A stretch of 64,000 bases of DNA from Yamagishiella unicocca (Eukaryota; Chlorophyta; Chlorophyceae; Chlamydomonadales; Volvocaceae), in the NCBI GenBank assembly GCA_003116995.1, contig BDSL01000046.1, forward strand, positions 1 through 64,000, in the 5' to 3' direction. Shown here one piece after another: positions 1 through 11,300 of the stretch. Position numbers and translations under genes: made by a program. The notes beneath the pieces are model-generated. The model was not told where the DNA came from, did not search any database, and saw only the letters and a program-made list of their open reading frames with translations. Each line of letters starts with the position of its first letter. Within the stretch, counting starts at the first letter, position 1.

Positions 1-1826
1 GGGGGTCCAGGGGGGGGGTCCAGGGGGGGTCCAGGGGGTCCAGGGGGGTCCAGGGGGGTCCAGAGGGGTCCAGGGGGGTCCAGGGGGGTCTAGGAGGGTC
101 CAGGGGGGTCCAGGGGGGCCAGGAGTGTCCAGGGGTGTCCAGGGGGGCCAGGGGTTCAGGGGGGGCCAGGGGTCCAGGGGGGTCCAGGGGTCCAGGGGGG
201 TCCAAGGGTCCAGGGGGGTCCAGGGGTCCAGGGGGGTCCAGGGGTCCAGGGGGGGCCAGGGGGGTCCAGGGGTCCAGAGGGGCCCAGGGGGCAGGGGGGG
301 CCAGGGGGCCAGGGGGCCAGAGGGGGCCAGGGGGAGAGGGGGCGAGGGGGGGCCCAGGGGGTGAGGGGGGCTGGGGGGGTCCAGGGGGGGCCTGGGGGCC
401 AGGGGGGCCCGGGGGCCAGTGAGCCAGGGGGCGAGGGCCAGGGGGCATAGGGGGCGAGGGCCAGGGGGCCAGGGTGCCAGGGGGCGAGGGCCAGGGGGCA
501 TAGGGGGCGAGGGCCAGGGGGCCAGGGGCCAGGGGGGCCAGGGGGGCCGGGGGGGGCAGGGGGGCCAGGCTTACAGGGGGGGCCAGGGCTCCAGGGGGGC
601 CAGGGGTCCAGGGGGGCCCAGGGGTCCGGGGGGCCAGGGGTCCAGGAGGGGCCAGGGGGCCAGGGGGGCCCAGGGGGCCAGGGGGGCCAGGGGGCCAGGG
701 GGGGCCAGGGGGTCCAGGGATCCAGGGGGCATAGGGGGTGAGGGCCAGGGGGCAGGGAGCCAGGGGGCGAGGGCCAGGGGGCATAGGGAGGGCCCGGGGG
801 GGCCAGTGGGGGCCAGGGGGGGCCAGGGGGGGCCAGGTGCGGACAGGGGGGTCCAGGGGGGTCTGGGGGGTCCAGGGGGGTCCAGGGGGGTCCAGGGGGG
901 TCCAGGGGGTCCAGGGGGTCCAGGGGGTCCAGGGGGGTCCAGGGGGGTCCAGGGGGGTCCAGGGGGTCCAGGGGGGTCCAGGGGGGTCCAGGGGGATCCA
1001 GGGGGGTCCAGGGGGGTCCAGGGGGTCCAGGGGGTCCAGGGGGTCCAGGGGGGTCCAGGGGGTCCAGGGGTCCAGGGGGGTCCAGGGGGGGGCCAGGGGT
1101 CCAGGGGGGTCCAGGGGTCCAGGGGGTCCAGGGGTCCAGGGGGGTCCAGGGGGGTCCAGGGATCCAGGGGGGTCCAGGGGTCCAGGGGGTCCAGGGGTCC
1201 AGGGGGTCCAGGGGTCCAGGGGGGTCCAGGGGTCCAGGGGGGTCCAGGGGTCCAGGGGGGGCCAGGGGTCCAGGAGGGGCCAGGGGTCCAGGAGGGGCCA
1301 GGGGGCCAGGGGGGCCAGGGGGCCAGGGGGGGCCAGGGGGCAAGGGGGGCCAGGGGCGAGGGGGGCCAGGGGGCATAGGGTGTGAGGGCCAGGGGGCCAG
1401 GGAGCCAGGGGGCGAGGGCCAGGGGGCGTAGGGAGGGCCCGGGGGGGCCAGTGGGGGCCAGGGGGGGCCAGGGGGGGCCAGGGGCGGCCGGGGGGTCCAG
1501 GGGTGTCTGGGGGGTCCAGGGAGGCCTGGGGGGTCCAGGGGGGTCCAGGGGGGTCCAGGGGGGTCCAGGGGGGTCCAGGGGGTCCAGGGGGGTCCAGGGG
1601 GGCCAGGGGTGTCCAGGGGTGTCCAGGGGGGCCAGGGGTCCAGGGGGGGCCAGGGGTCCAGGGGGGGCCAGGGGTCCAGGGGGGTCCAGGGCTCCAGGGG
1701 GGTCCAGGGGTCCAGGGGGGTCCAGGGGTCCAGGGGGGTCCAGGGGTCCAGGGGGGTCCAGGGGTCCAGGGGGGTCCAGGGGTCCAGGGGGGTCCAGGGG
1801 TCCAGGGGGGTCCAGGGGTCCAGGGT
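1..1826. repeat. G-rich minisatellite, left edge cut by window
   Basis: About 1.8 kb is made almost only of short units ending in TCCA or CCA after runs of 4 to 8 G, often alternating as an 8-bp plus 10-bp (18-bp) unit; the right third (about 1,600-1,825) is the most regular. Interspersed variants contain GGGCGAGGGCCA and GGGGGCATAGG. Long open frames exist on both strands because the unit rarely makes stops: Gly/Arg/Gln-rich on + and Pro/Trp-rich on -. I regard none of them as genes. Dense G-runs predict G-quadruplexes on the + strand. The array stops abruptly at about 1,826, and its left end lies outside the window. Confidence 0.95.
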
Positions 1827-1931
1827 ATAAGTATGCAAGTAAAATACCTTGTGCGAATTAACACAGCGCGAAGGAAATGATAAGCAAGCTTTAATTATCG
1901 GTGAAAGGCGCGCTAGATAGCCAGAGGCTGC

Positions 1932-2430
1932 ACAGTAACAGCGAACCGGAGCCCTCGGGTCTAGTCGGGTCGGACGGGGCTCTGGGCCGGCCGTCGGGGA
2001 GCTACCCTCGAAACGCGCGAGCCCATATCTCCCCAGCGCCAACGAATCTAGCAAAACCGCGTACACCACCGTTCTCAGAAGGTCACAAATATTATGACAG
2101 CGTTCGTAACTCAAATCAGCCAACGGGAGCCCTCAAGTCGGATGGGCCTCTGGGCCAGGGTTGGAGGGCCGTCGCTCGGACAGCAACCCTCGAAGCGCGC
2201 GAGCCCGTATCTCCCCAGCCCCAACGAATCTCGCAAGACCGCGCACACCATCGTTCTCATAAGGCCGCAAATATTTTGACAGTGTTCGTAACTCAAATCA
2301 GCCAACGGGAGCCCTTGGGTCGGATGGGCCTCTGGGGAGGCCGTCTGGCAGCAACACGCGAGCTAGTATCCCCCCAGCGCCAACGAATCTAGCAAAACTG
2401 CGCGCACCACCATTCTCAAAAGGGTGCAAT
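1932..2430 (+). repeat. 182-bp tandem repeat, three copies
   Basis: Three head-to-tail copies are visible. The second and third copies start with CGTAACTCAAATCAGCCAAC at about 2,105 and 2,287, which gives the 182-bp period. The first copy (about 1,932-2,100) is more diverged and the third is truncated. Each holds GAGCCC, a GGGCC-rich middle and a CCAACGAATCT motif followed by a GTTCTCA-type end. No coding content is seen. Confidence 0.85.
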
Positions 2431-3129
2431 TACGTCAGCTAAATAGACGATTGTTGATTTTCTCCTTTCATTCTAGGTTGACCAAGGGGACCTCTGTGGT
2501 GTCATCCCTTGGTTGCCGCTGCCAGGACTGCACTGGATAGGAGTGGATGTGTACAGCGATCACCTGCAATCCGCTGGCCCAGATGGCAGCGGGATTCTGG
2601 TATCGATTCGAGCACGAGCGGCTTGAGCATATCCCGGCCATCCACAGCTGAGGCGCCCCGTTGTTGTGCTATTGCAGCTGCAGTGGACGGATGTGGATGC
2701 TCGCTGTTGTCCCCCTACCCTCCGCTGCTTCTCCCCCCACCGTACGTCACTGCGGCAGGTGTGTCAAGAGGCATTTCTCGTATCAGATCTGGCAACTCTT
2801 CCATCTTCTGATCGACAAGCAAGGGACCTCTGCTCAGCAGAGAAAGTTGACCCACACTGATTGTATGCGCGTCCAAGCGACTCAACAGCAGCCGTGGAAA
2901 CAGCAGAGTGTGCTTCCAGCAGCATTGCCTTCGCACCCTGACACCGTGCCGCGCAGTTCCCTTTCTCCGAGTGATAGGATAGCAGCGGTCATGCCATGGC
3001 TTCCAGCGCTCCTACCTGCGGACACACTCGGCTAGCTTGGTGGCTGCGTGAAGGATGCTGGAGATGCCACCAACGCCGCCTGCACTACTTCACTGACGAT
3101 ACCGAGCTCATGTATGAGCACGGGCGGCT

Positions 3130-3873
3130 TCATGCATGGGCGCCTGAGCGGCGGCAACGACCAATTGACGGCCACGGCCGTCCATTGATAAGCGGCCAGC
3201 GGCCTGGCGCCCCCTCCCGCCGCTGTGATGCGATTTCCCACGCACCCCTGCGGCCACACCCACGAGTTGACTGCTCATCACTAGCAGCAGTTGATGGCTC
3301 ACCAGCCGCATCACCGTCAGCGACGGCTCCGCTAATGGAAGTGGGCGCCGGGGCTTGGGCTCCGGCGGCTTGGGCACTGGCGCCGGCGGCTTGGGCACTG
3401 GCGCCGGTGGCTTGGGCTCCAGCACCGGCGGCTTGGGCGCCTGCGCCGGCGCCGGCGCCTCCAGTGACTGCAGCAGACATGGCAGCGACCGTGGGGTTGT
3501 TGGTGGTGGCGGCGGAAGCAGCAGCGATCAAGGCCACGACAGTGTTGAGGTCCAGGGAGATGCCGGCGATCGTGGCGGCGACGGCGGCAATGGCAGCGAT
3601 GTTGATGGGGCCAGCATTCGTCATGGAGGCGGCGCTGGTGGCCAATGTGGTATCGGTTACAGGCCGCTGAACGCGAGCTGCTGCTGCTGTGCGAACACAC
3701 ACCGTGAATGCCCGAAAATTATGACAGCTGCACCACGGTAGGCTGGAGGCATGAATGACAACTGTGGCTTTGACCGCCGATGGTTCCAGAACATGGCCGC
3801 CCTCAGAGGATTTTGCAGCAGCCCGCTCTACCACAGCGCCGATGCATGTGAGGCTGCAGAAGCGGAACACCAC
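3130..3873 (-). other. Ala-rich open frame of doubtful coding status
   Basis: A 247-codon frame on the minus strand has a hydrophobic Ala/Ile/Val/Thr middle followed by an Ala-Gly-Ala-Gln repeat tract, then an unstructured tail. The repeat part (about 3,340-3,470) is a simple tandem DNA repeat (GGCTTGGGC-type on +), which also opens frames on the other strand. I do not recognise a family, and no splice sites or neighbours support it. It could be an exon of an Ala-rich protein or just a GC-rich random frame. Confidence 0.15.
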
Positions 3874-5769
3874 CGTTCAACTCCCCTGCAACTGGAGGCG
3901 CTCAACCAAGCGGCTGTTGGCCGTGTCCAAGAAGGCCTTCGCGCCAGCAATTATTATGCCTTCCACTGCCAGCTGCCCTGAACATCATTTGCGTTCGCAA
4001 TCAAGGCAGCGTCTGGTGCGTGAGGGCATTCATCACTACGCATACCCAGCCTGCAGTTGCAATGCAGGTGCTGTCCCGCACGCACACCACATGAGTAAGT
4101 TGAGAGAGGCGCCAGTTGGACTGCTGCTTCCGCCGCCCAACCCACTTCTTGCTCCCGTGGACGTCGGCGATGCCCAAACCAGCAGCCGTGGGGCAATCAA
4201 GTAATCATCATAGTCCTCGGATGCACATTCTAAGATAAATCCCAGGCTCCTGAAATATGCTATTCATATTCCTTATTGCTCTCCTGGCTTCCGGACATAG
4301 GGTTGGATGGCGACTATACTTGCACACGGTACGTCAGGGAGACAAGACAAGCACGCTTTGCTACGCCTTTCATAACCATTCACATGCAAATTTTTAAAGA
4401 CTCTTGCGTCAACAAATATACTTAACGATATCCAAGGAATGCGTCTTCCCGCCAGTCCCTTGTAAATCGTCATGAAATGCGGCGCGATTTTCATTAGCCT
4501 TCTTAGGTCGTTACAAGCTCCATCTGGCTCAATTTAGAAATGCAAGAAACAAAGGATTGAGGAAGATACATTCTCTCACACATCGTCCAAGTACGTCACT
4601 CGCAAGTTCCCCCTAGCGTGCCGCTACCCAACCAGGTTCAGCTCTCAGCAACTTCGCGTGCTCGCCGTACGCATCAATTCCTTAAGCAGACCATTGTAGC
4701 GAGATTTGCCCCATCCGAGTCTGTATAGAACTACCGCCGATGCCGACTTTAGGGTTCGTACATTCGTCGGAACAACAGCACAGAAGGACCGCGCTGCCAA
4801 ATGGCATAATGAAGAACGGATACCCCTAATAGGCAAAAATACAAGCGAGCGTCGGGAAGCCGCGCGGAGGATGCTCGTCATGCCGATCCCTGCCTAAAAA
4901 TGCCGAGATCGTATGTGCAATGGGTCGGGACCGTACAATACGCGCACCGAGCCCGTACATTCTACCGCCGATGCCGAAAAGTAGTGGCCGGACAAACAGC
5001 TGGAAACGGCCGCATTTCCCCTCGGCCGGGAGCACAATTGAACTTCCCAGTACACAAAATTTACAGCGGGGGCTGGGAAGCTGCGCGCAAAAAGATCGCA
5101 AATGCACCGGGAAATAGCAGCCGCGAACGGACAGGATTGCCACCTGGCAGATGCTTATCAAAGGATCCCTCAAAGGGGCGTTCTAATCTTTAGAGCAGGT
5201 GGGCCACACGAGCGCAACTCACACGATCATCTGCTTCACGAAGAAGACGGTTCCCGTCTTTGTAATATTACGTGAATGTCGCCATCGGTTGCATCGTCTC
5301 CATGGCAAAAAGCAGGAGAGCATGGTCGCCATGTACCGGTACTGCGAGCAATTATTATTTACCTTTATCCATACTAAGGCCAAATGGATAGCTCTCATGT
5401 CGCATGAAAAGCCTGACTTAGAGTGTTTACAATATCCCAGTTTTGTCGTTGGAGCGCTCTCATTTCGGAAGTCAACTTGGTGCTGCAGCCCTGAACAGCT
5501 TGACCCTTGTTCGCTGTCCATTGACCTTGCTCGCGACATGTGTCGATAGGGACCATTGCAAATATGCATCCACACAATTATAACGGCGTAATATGAATGT
5601 TTGCTCGCTGCACGGTGAACCGGTAATTAACAACGCATGCTCGTTGCAGGTTGACCAGTCCGGTCGCTTACTGTCGGGGGAGACCATTTTATGGATCCTG
5701 TCCATTAATGAAGCAGTGTAACAAACCGTAAATATTGATCCCAGATGCAGCAAATGCATGCAAACAACC

Positions 5770-6070
5770 TGGGGAATATCCGGAAATAACCGGGCATAAT
5801 AAGGAATGGGTAACCGGCCTACCCCGATCACTGGCTGCCCCAGCAAACTGGTCCGTAACCGGCATACCCCGGTAACTGGCATACCCCGCTAACTGGCCGG
5901 TAACCGGCCTGCCCGGTTACCCTTTTTACGGAACGAGCTACTGGCCGGTAATAACCGGCCTGCCCGGTTACCGTTTTTACGGAACGAGTTGACCGGGGGG
6001 TTACCTGCAAAGTCGGTAACCCCCCGGTTTGGTGCCAGTTAGCTAACACCCGGTTACTGGTCGCGGGCTC
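5770..6070. repeat. Cluster of CCGGTAAC / GGTTACC palindromes
   Basis: This stretch is packed with CCGGTAAC, GTAACCGG and GGTTACC in both orientations. Two clear hairpins are 5,899-5,921 (9-bp stem GGTAACCGG, 5-nt loop) and 5,992-6,028 (14-bp stem ACCGGGGGGTTACC, 9-nt loop). The segment ACGGAACGAG follows two near-identical copies near 5,920 and 5,975. A pyrimidine tract (TTTTC repeats) follows at about 6,120-6,140. Confidence 0.85.
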
Positions 6071-6156
6071 CCCCCGAAACCGGCCCGCAACCGGGGCAAG
6101 TACTCCCATAGGGCTTATCCTTTTTCTTTTCTTTTCTTTTACACAGCTCCGACAGC

Positions 6157-6283
6157 CGCCTCCACAGGTTTGCCGGTAGTCAGTTCCAGTGCTCCAGCAT
6201 GCATGCGCCCACAAAATTGGTGTCCGACGACCATGCGCCAATCAACTATCCTGTCCCGCCGTTGCGTTGAACGGTTTTTATAC
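6157..6283 (-). repeat. Copy of ~120-bp dispersed repeat
   Basis: Read on the minus strand, this matches copies at 19,447 and 62,219: AAAACCGTT near one end, a GATAG block, a GGGCGCATG core, CTGGAGCAC, then a TTGACTACC-like block and AAACCTGTGGAGGC. The element is short and non-coding, and no terminal inverted repeat is obvious. Confidence 0.7.
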
Positions 6284-7599
6284 AATCCCCTCACGCACAG
6301 GCCGCCATTGTGGCACGAGCGGCACTCGTGCAAGTGACGCCAGCAGGCAATGTGCGTGTAAGTGCGGCTTAGAAACAGTGCGTGAGAGCGCAAGTAGTGC
6401 CTCAGATAGAGGGCGCCGAAGCAGTGAGAGCGACACTCACACAAGGGCCGCCAGGCAACGTGAGGGAGCTCGAGCGGCTTCAACGCGGCGTGATTGGGGG
6501 CACAAGTGCCACCAGGACACGTGCTCACCCCAGAGGCAGGGTGGGCTCACTCACAGCTCACGTGCTCGAAGTGAGAGCGGCCCTCGTGCATGTATGTGCC
6601 ACCAGCAGGAAACATGTAGGAGCGGCTTCGAAGCGGTGAGAACGGGGCGTTAATGCAAGTGCCTTCATCACCCTCGTCGGCCCCATGGGGGGTGGGGGTG
6701 GGGTGTATAAAAACCGTTTTTGGGGGGGGGGGCTGGGCCCCTTCCCCCCGCTCTCACCACTTCGAAACCGCTCTCACCGCTTTGAAACCTCCCCTTGTGC
6801 ACGTGCCTCCGTCGGTGCAAGTGCCATGCACCGACCCTCGCCCAAGGGCCCCGCCCCGCACACTCGCCTGTCCCCCTGCCCCGCATCTTCACGCCCAATT
6901 TTTCTCACTTCCTTCTTCCGTCGTGCAGACCTCCGCCGTACACCGCCGTACAAGACCGCGTCGTACCCGTCTCCCCGTATATCCGACCTCCGCTTCCCTG
7001 CCTCCGCCTCTTTCGCCGCGCCGCTGGGGCCTCTTCGTTGTTTTGACCCCTGTCCACCCGATCCGCACCTGGAAGTTGTTCCTAACGCATCCTGCTGGTG
7101 CCCCCTGCCCACATGTTTCGCGTCGACAGCCTTCCCCACCCGCTCTGGGCCGTGGCCAGGTGAGTTCCGCCGCCGCTGGGTTAGTTGGGCCCCTGTTTTG
7201 GTGGTTTTTTGCTAGTCGTTGCACTCTTGTCTGCGGGCGTCGGGACCTGCGTCTAGGCTTTCACGTCCCCCATGGCGGCGCGGCGCGGCATCGGCTTCCT
7301 ACCATGGACGCCGGCGGACCTTCCTTCTCTGGTAATGACCGGCTTCCTCGCAACGTCCGCAACCATCCGGTCGCTCGGTATATATTCGGGCGGGTCGGCG
7401 GGACTGGGACCGGGACCGCGGACCGCGCTGTCCGCTCTCCCATAGCTCACCAACTCCCCCAGCCAGTTCTCCTGCTAACGCCCCAAACCGGTTCTGCGAA
7501 ACGTTTCCGTGCGTCGCGCGGGGTCCTCGCTTCCTGCTGTCGTCTCACCATAGCCGCTTTAGCTTAGCCGCCAAAGGGTCATACATATTACGACCTTCG

Positions 7600-7690
7600 G
7601 CTTTAGTACCCCCAACCCAGTCCTCCAGCATGCATCTCAAAACGTCTGTTTTAAACGGTTTTTTCGGGCATCCACGGGTCTTACTTCCTC
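7600..7690 (+). repeat. Dispersed repeat shared with 35,225-35,330
   Basis: About 90 bp matches an intronic segment of the M20 gene at 35,225-35,330: CTCCAGCATGCATCTCAAAA, then a CGTCTGT block, AAACGGTTTTT and CATCCACGGGTC. A more diverged partial copy lies near 42,330-42,400. The CTCCAGCATG core is also the reverse complement of part of the ~120-bp family, so the two may be related. Confidence 0.75.
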
Positions 7691-7870
7691 GAGCCCCGCA
7701 CACATGAGCTGCATCCGTCATAGTATCCGCGCGCGCCGTCACAGTATGACAAGTACCTCCATCGGCCTCATCAGTGTAAGTGCCTGCCTCCACCCCTCAC
7801 AAAAGTGCCTCCGACGGTGCCGAAGCAGTGTGAGCGACACTCAGGCACGGGCCAAAAGCCAAGCCCCCCC

Positions 7871-7965
7871 CGCTCTCGCCACTTCGTGCCGCTCTCGCCA
7901 CTTCGTGCCGCTCTCGCCACTTCGTGCCGCTCTCGCCACTTCGTGCCGCTCTCGCCACTTTGAAA
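7871..7965 (+). repeat. 19-bp tandem repeat
   Basis: GCTCTCGCCACTTCGTGCC is repeated about 4.5 times head-to-tail, followed by diverged CTCTCGC...TTCGAAACC units to about 8,060. Related units occur singly near 6,750-6,790. Confidence 0.9.
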
Positions 7966-8357
7966 CCGCCCCTCAAGCACATGCCTCCACCAATGTAAGT
8001 GCCGCCAAGCCGCTCTCGCCGCTTCGAAACCGCTCTCGCGGCTTCGAACCACCGCCCGCGCACATGCCTCCAGGGTGTTGCGAGGGCCCCTTCGCGCGGA
8101 CGCAGCTTGTTATCATGCTGGCATTTCAGGTGGCACTGTGTGGTACTTCAAGTGGCACACACATACATACTAAACCGAAAATAACATACACGATCACCTG
8201 CTTCGCGAAGAAAACGGACCCGTCTTTGCACGGCCTGGCCAGAGACACTGGCCGTACATCCATGTGCACGGCGGGGCGTTATCGTTGAGTCCTTAAATCC
8301 AGAGTTAGTTTCACAAGCTGTGTAATACGCTCTCCATCTGCTGAAGGATGCGGAGCT

Positions 8358-11300
8358 ATGCTACAAATGCCTTCAAGACCATTTCAAATATTGGCCTTTC
8401 TTTTCGTAACAGTGATCATTATAAATGTAGGTAGCTTCGATAGGATTCTGGAGTTAATAACATACCGTAGTAAGCTGACTTCGGCTTTGCCATTGTGCAG
8501 ATTGCCGCTCCTACACCAGCATTTCCGTCGCGTTGCCCTGAGGGCTGCACGGTGTATGGTACCTGCGTTGAGGAGATTGGAAGGTACATTATCATCCAAA
8601 GTCACATGCCTGTGGCTCGAACGCGTCCACAGATGCTAACCATCCTGTATTGTCATAGGTGTGACTGCCCCAAGAACCGAACGGGCAACGACTGCACGCA
8701 AGTAGCATCTAGGGCAATCCTGCGACCACGATGCACAAAGGCGCTGTATCCATCGATAAAGGAGTGCGTTACGTCGGAGCTGTCGTGCCTGAACAACTGC
8801 AATCGACGTGGCGAATGCGTATCAGGATGGTGTCATTGCAAACCAGGTGGGCTCCGGTGGGCAGGGGAATCTGGGAGTGCGTATACGGAGGCTGGGGGTT
8901 CAGACGGATGATTTTCCGGGTAAGTTATGTTGCTTACACCAGAGGTCATAGGTTTGGTCCATGGCATGGGGCATCACTAATTGCTGTCGTACGACGACAG
9001 GCGGGTATGCAGTGGCAGGCCGTGGCATCTGAATGAGACAAGACACACCCCTTTACGTAAGCCTGGTCGATCGGCTCATAAATTGGGCCACAACCGCATG
9101 GGCATGGGATTCGTGGTGGTACAGTGAAGCAGGCGTAATAGTTTCAACGCTGGATGCCAACTTGCAGGCGAGCTCTTTTTGCGCGGCATACTCCTTGCGC
9201 CTTATGGAGCACACCTAATATGCACCCTCATTCACCCCGTGTGCCAACTGGTCAATGTACAGCGTATGACCAGTGTACAATCGACATTTATCGGTCAAGT
9301 GAAAAGCAGTGTGATTTCGGCCTCCCTTGATTACGCCCAACAGAATTTAGCAACTCAAATGTTTGCACAGCTGTCAGAGCACATACGCCAGTGCACCCAC
9401 AAGTAGCAATCACCAGCTGCTGAATCGGCGGCCAAATTTCGGGTTAGAGACTTTTACATTGTAGGAGGCGCCTCGCCCACTAACAGGGGAGTCTCACTTG
9501 GCAATGGAAGGCACTAATGTTCAACTATTAGATAAAAAAATGTTCATTCTGTCTGCCCATGAACCCGCGACCTTGTCGGCCTGGTCTCGTGGCTGTCGTA
9601 CACTCGCCCAAACTCCTGTTGGGAGGGCTCAACAGGTAGCAGTTAAATCAAAAGTACCTTTGCTCCCCCTCCGCCTGCTTGGGCGCCTTGCCCCAATTGC
9701 GTGCGATTTTGGGCTCCGCAGTTATATGCCCAATGGGCATTGCCATGTCGCTTAATCTATAGCGGGATTTACAGTACCATTACCCACCATTGAAATTACC
9801 ATTGCAGCCTCAGCCCCACTGTACACTAACTCTTAACCCCACACTCCTCTAGGCAACTATGGAGCTGACTGCTCACTCTCTCTGGGTCCTGATGGCAAGC
9901 CTGTGCTGCTGGCGGGTACCCCCTACACCACCCGCTCCAAGCGGCCCTGGATATACATCTACGAGCTTCCATCTCACCTGATGTCATGGTAGGTTCCAGA
10001 TGTGAGGTGGGTAAGCCGAAGTTGGTTGTGGCTAAGACAAGATGGGATAAGAGGGGCGGTGTATGGCAAGGCATGGGGCACCATGGCAGAGGGCACAGGG
10101 GACAAGGCGAATTAAGCATCGTGGAACGGGGGCAGAGGTGATAGTTTTACCAGACAAGAAATGACCTCCCGTACATAGTGTCATACTGAAATGTACTGGA
10201 CAAGAAATTAACTCTCGTACAAAGTGTCATACTGAAAGGTACCACACGGCACGGCATGTGGCCTTGTTAGAAGAAAGGCTTGAAATCTAGGAAACAGCAA
10301 GCAACGAACTGCGACCCAAAAGACTAGGAAGGCGATTGAACCGGGGTGTGGCCGACCCAGGGCGTTGTAAATGGCCAATTATGTTTGTTTACACTCTTGA
10401 GACGATCTGTACCTCAACGGCCCACGGGTTTCCTCTCAACCCTCACCCCGCCTACCCTGCAGGCCCAACACCAAGCGCCTAGACCGTTCCACGCATTTGC
10501 ACTTCTACCAGCGGCTGCTGGGAAGCGGGGCTAGAGTCGCGGATGGAGAACTGGCGGACTGGTGAGTTGGCTGGACGCTCTGCTCTGGGGCCTGCTGCGC
10601 TTGTACAGACTTTCTTGATGCAGAGGGGCTGTGTAGTGCATCAGACTGTTGTCCAATCGGGTTGTACACCACGAACGTTGCTGGAACAGCAAGCAGCCAC
10701 AGACAGGACCAAAAGCCACCCTAGGCAAACATGGGTTTAGGTTTTGCGACGGCCCCGTGTATGGTGCTACACTGTTGGACGCCGCGAGGTAGAGGGCAAC
10801 GATTGGGCCCCTGCTGATACCGCCTCGGTAGCATGTTACAGGCCCGTTCTTGTGTCCGAGCCTGACCTGCCCTTGCTTGCGTGGCTTAGTGTATACTTTA
10901 CATCCTCCTACCATGAGCGGCTAAACTGCACTCCATTCCGCGTCCATCTTCCACCTGGGGTGGTCCAGGTACTTCATCCCCGTCCGCCAGCGTACGACAA
11001 CTGACTCGATCTTCCTGGAGCAGGCCATCATTTACATTCGCGATACTTACCTTTGGTGGAATCTGACGGGAGGGGCCCGCCACTTCGTGATCCACACGGG
11101 TGTGCAAGGTTGGGGCGTGGTGGAGGCTGGTGTCCTTGTCGCGCGCCAGTCAGTGACGATGACGTGAAGCAGCAACGAAGCACTTACGAAGCGGGCACGA
11201 ACGCTGGTTTTACAGCCATCAGGACTGTCCTGGACATTCTCACTGGTGCAATCGGAGCTCTTGCCGTAATTGCCTGCCGGTCCCCCAATCTCTGGAGCTC

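Larger units (their letters stand above)
1831..8357. other. Gene-poor, repeat-rich stretch
   Basis: No gene can be supported in this 6.5 kb. It holds a 182-bp tandem repeat, a palindrome cluster at 5.8-6.1 kb, copies of dispersed repeats near 6.2 and 7.6 kb, GAGAGCG-type short repeats near 6.3-6.7 kb and a 19-bp tandem repeat near 7.9 kb. Segments near 5,220 and 8,190 share a diverged repeat containing GATCACCTGCTTC-like sequence. 4.2-5.7 kb looks unique, AT-richer and non-coding. Open frames such as 6,653-7,567 (+) lack domains, splice logic and codon bias. Confidence 0.7.

Noticed and set aside
156..2123. 655-codon Pro/Trp-rich frame (-) and several Gly-rich frames (+)
   Set aside because: They are translations of the G-rich minisatellite; frames are open on both strands only because the unit has no stops.
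6653..7567. 304-codon frame on +
   Set aside because: No domain, atypical composition, overlaps repeat sequence, and equally long frames overlap in other phases.
7871..7965. CRISPR-like short repeats
   Set aside because: The units are directly head-to-tail with no spacers, and the genome is eukaryotic.
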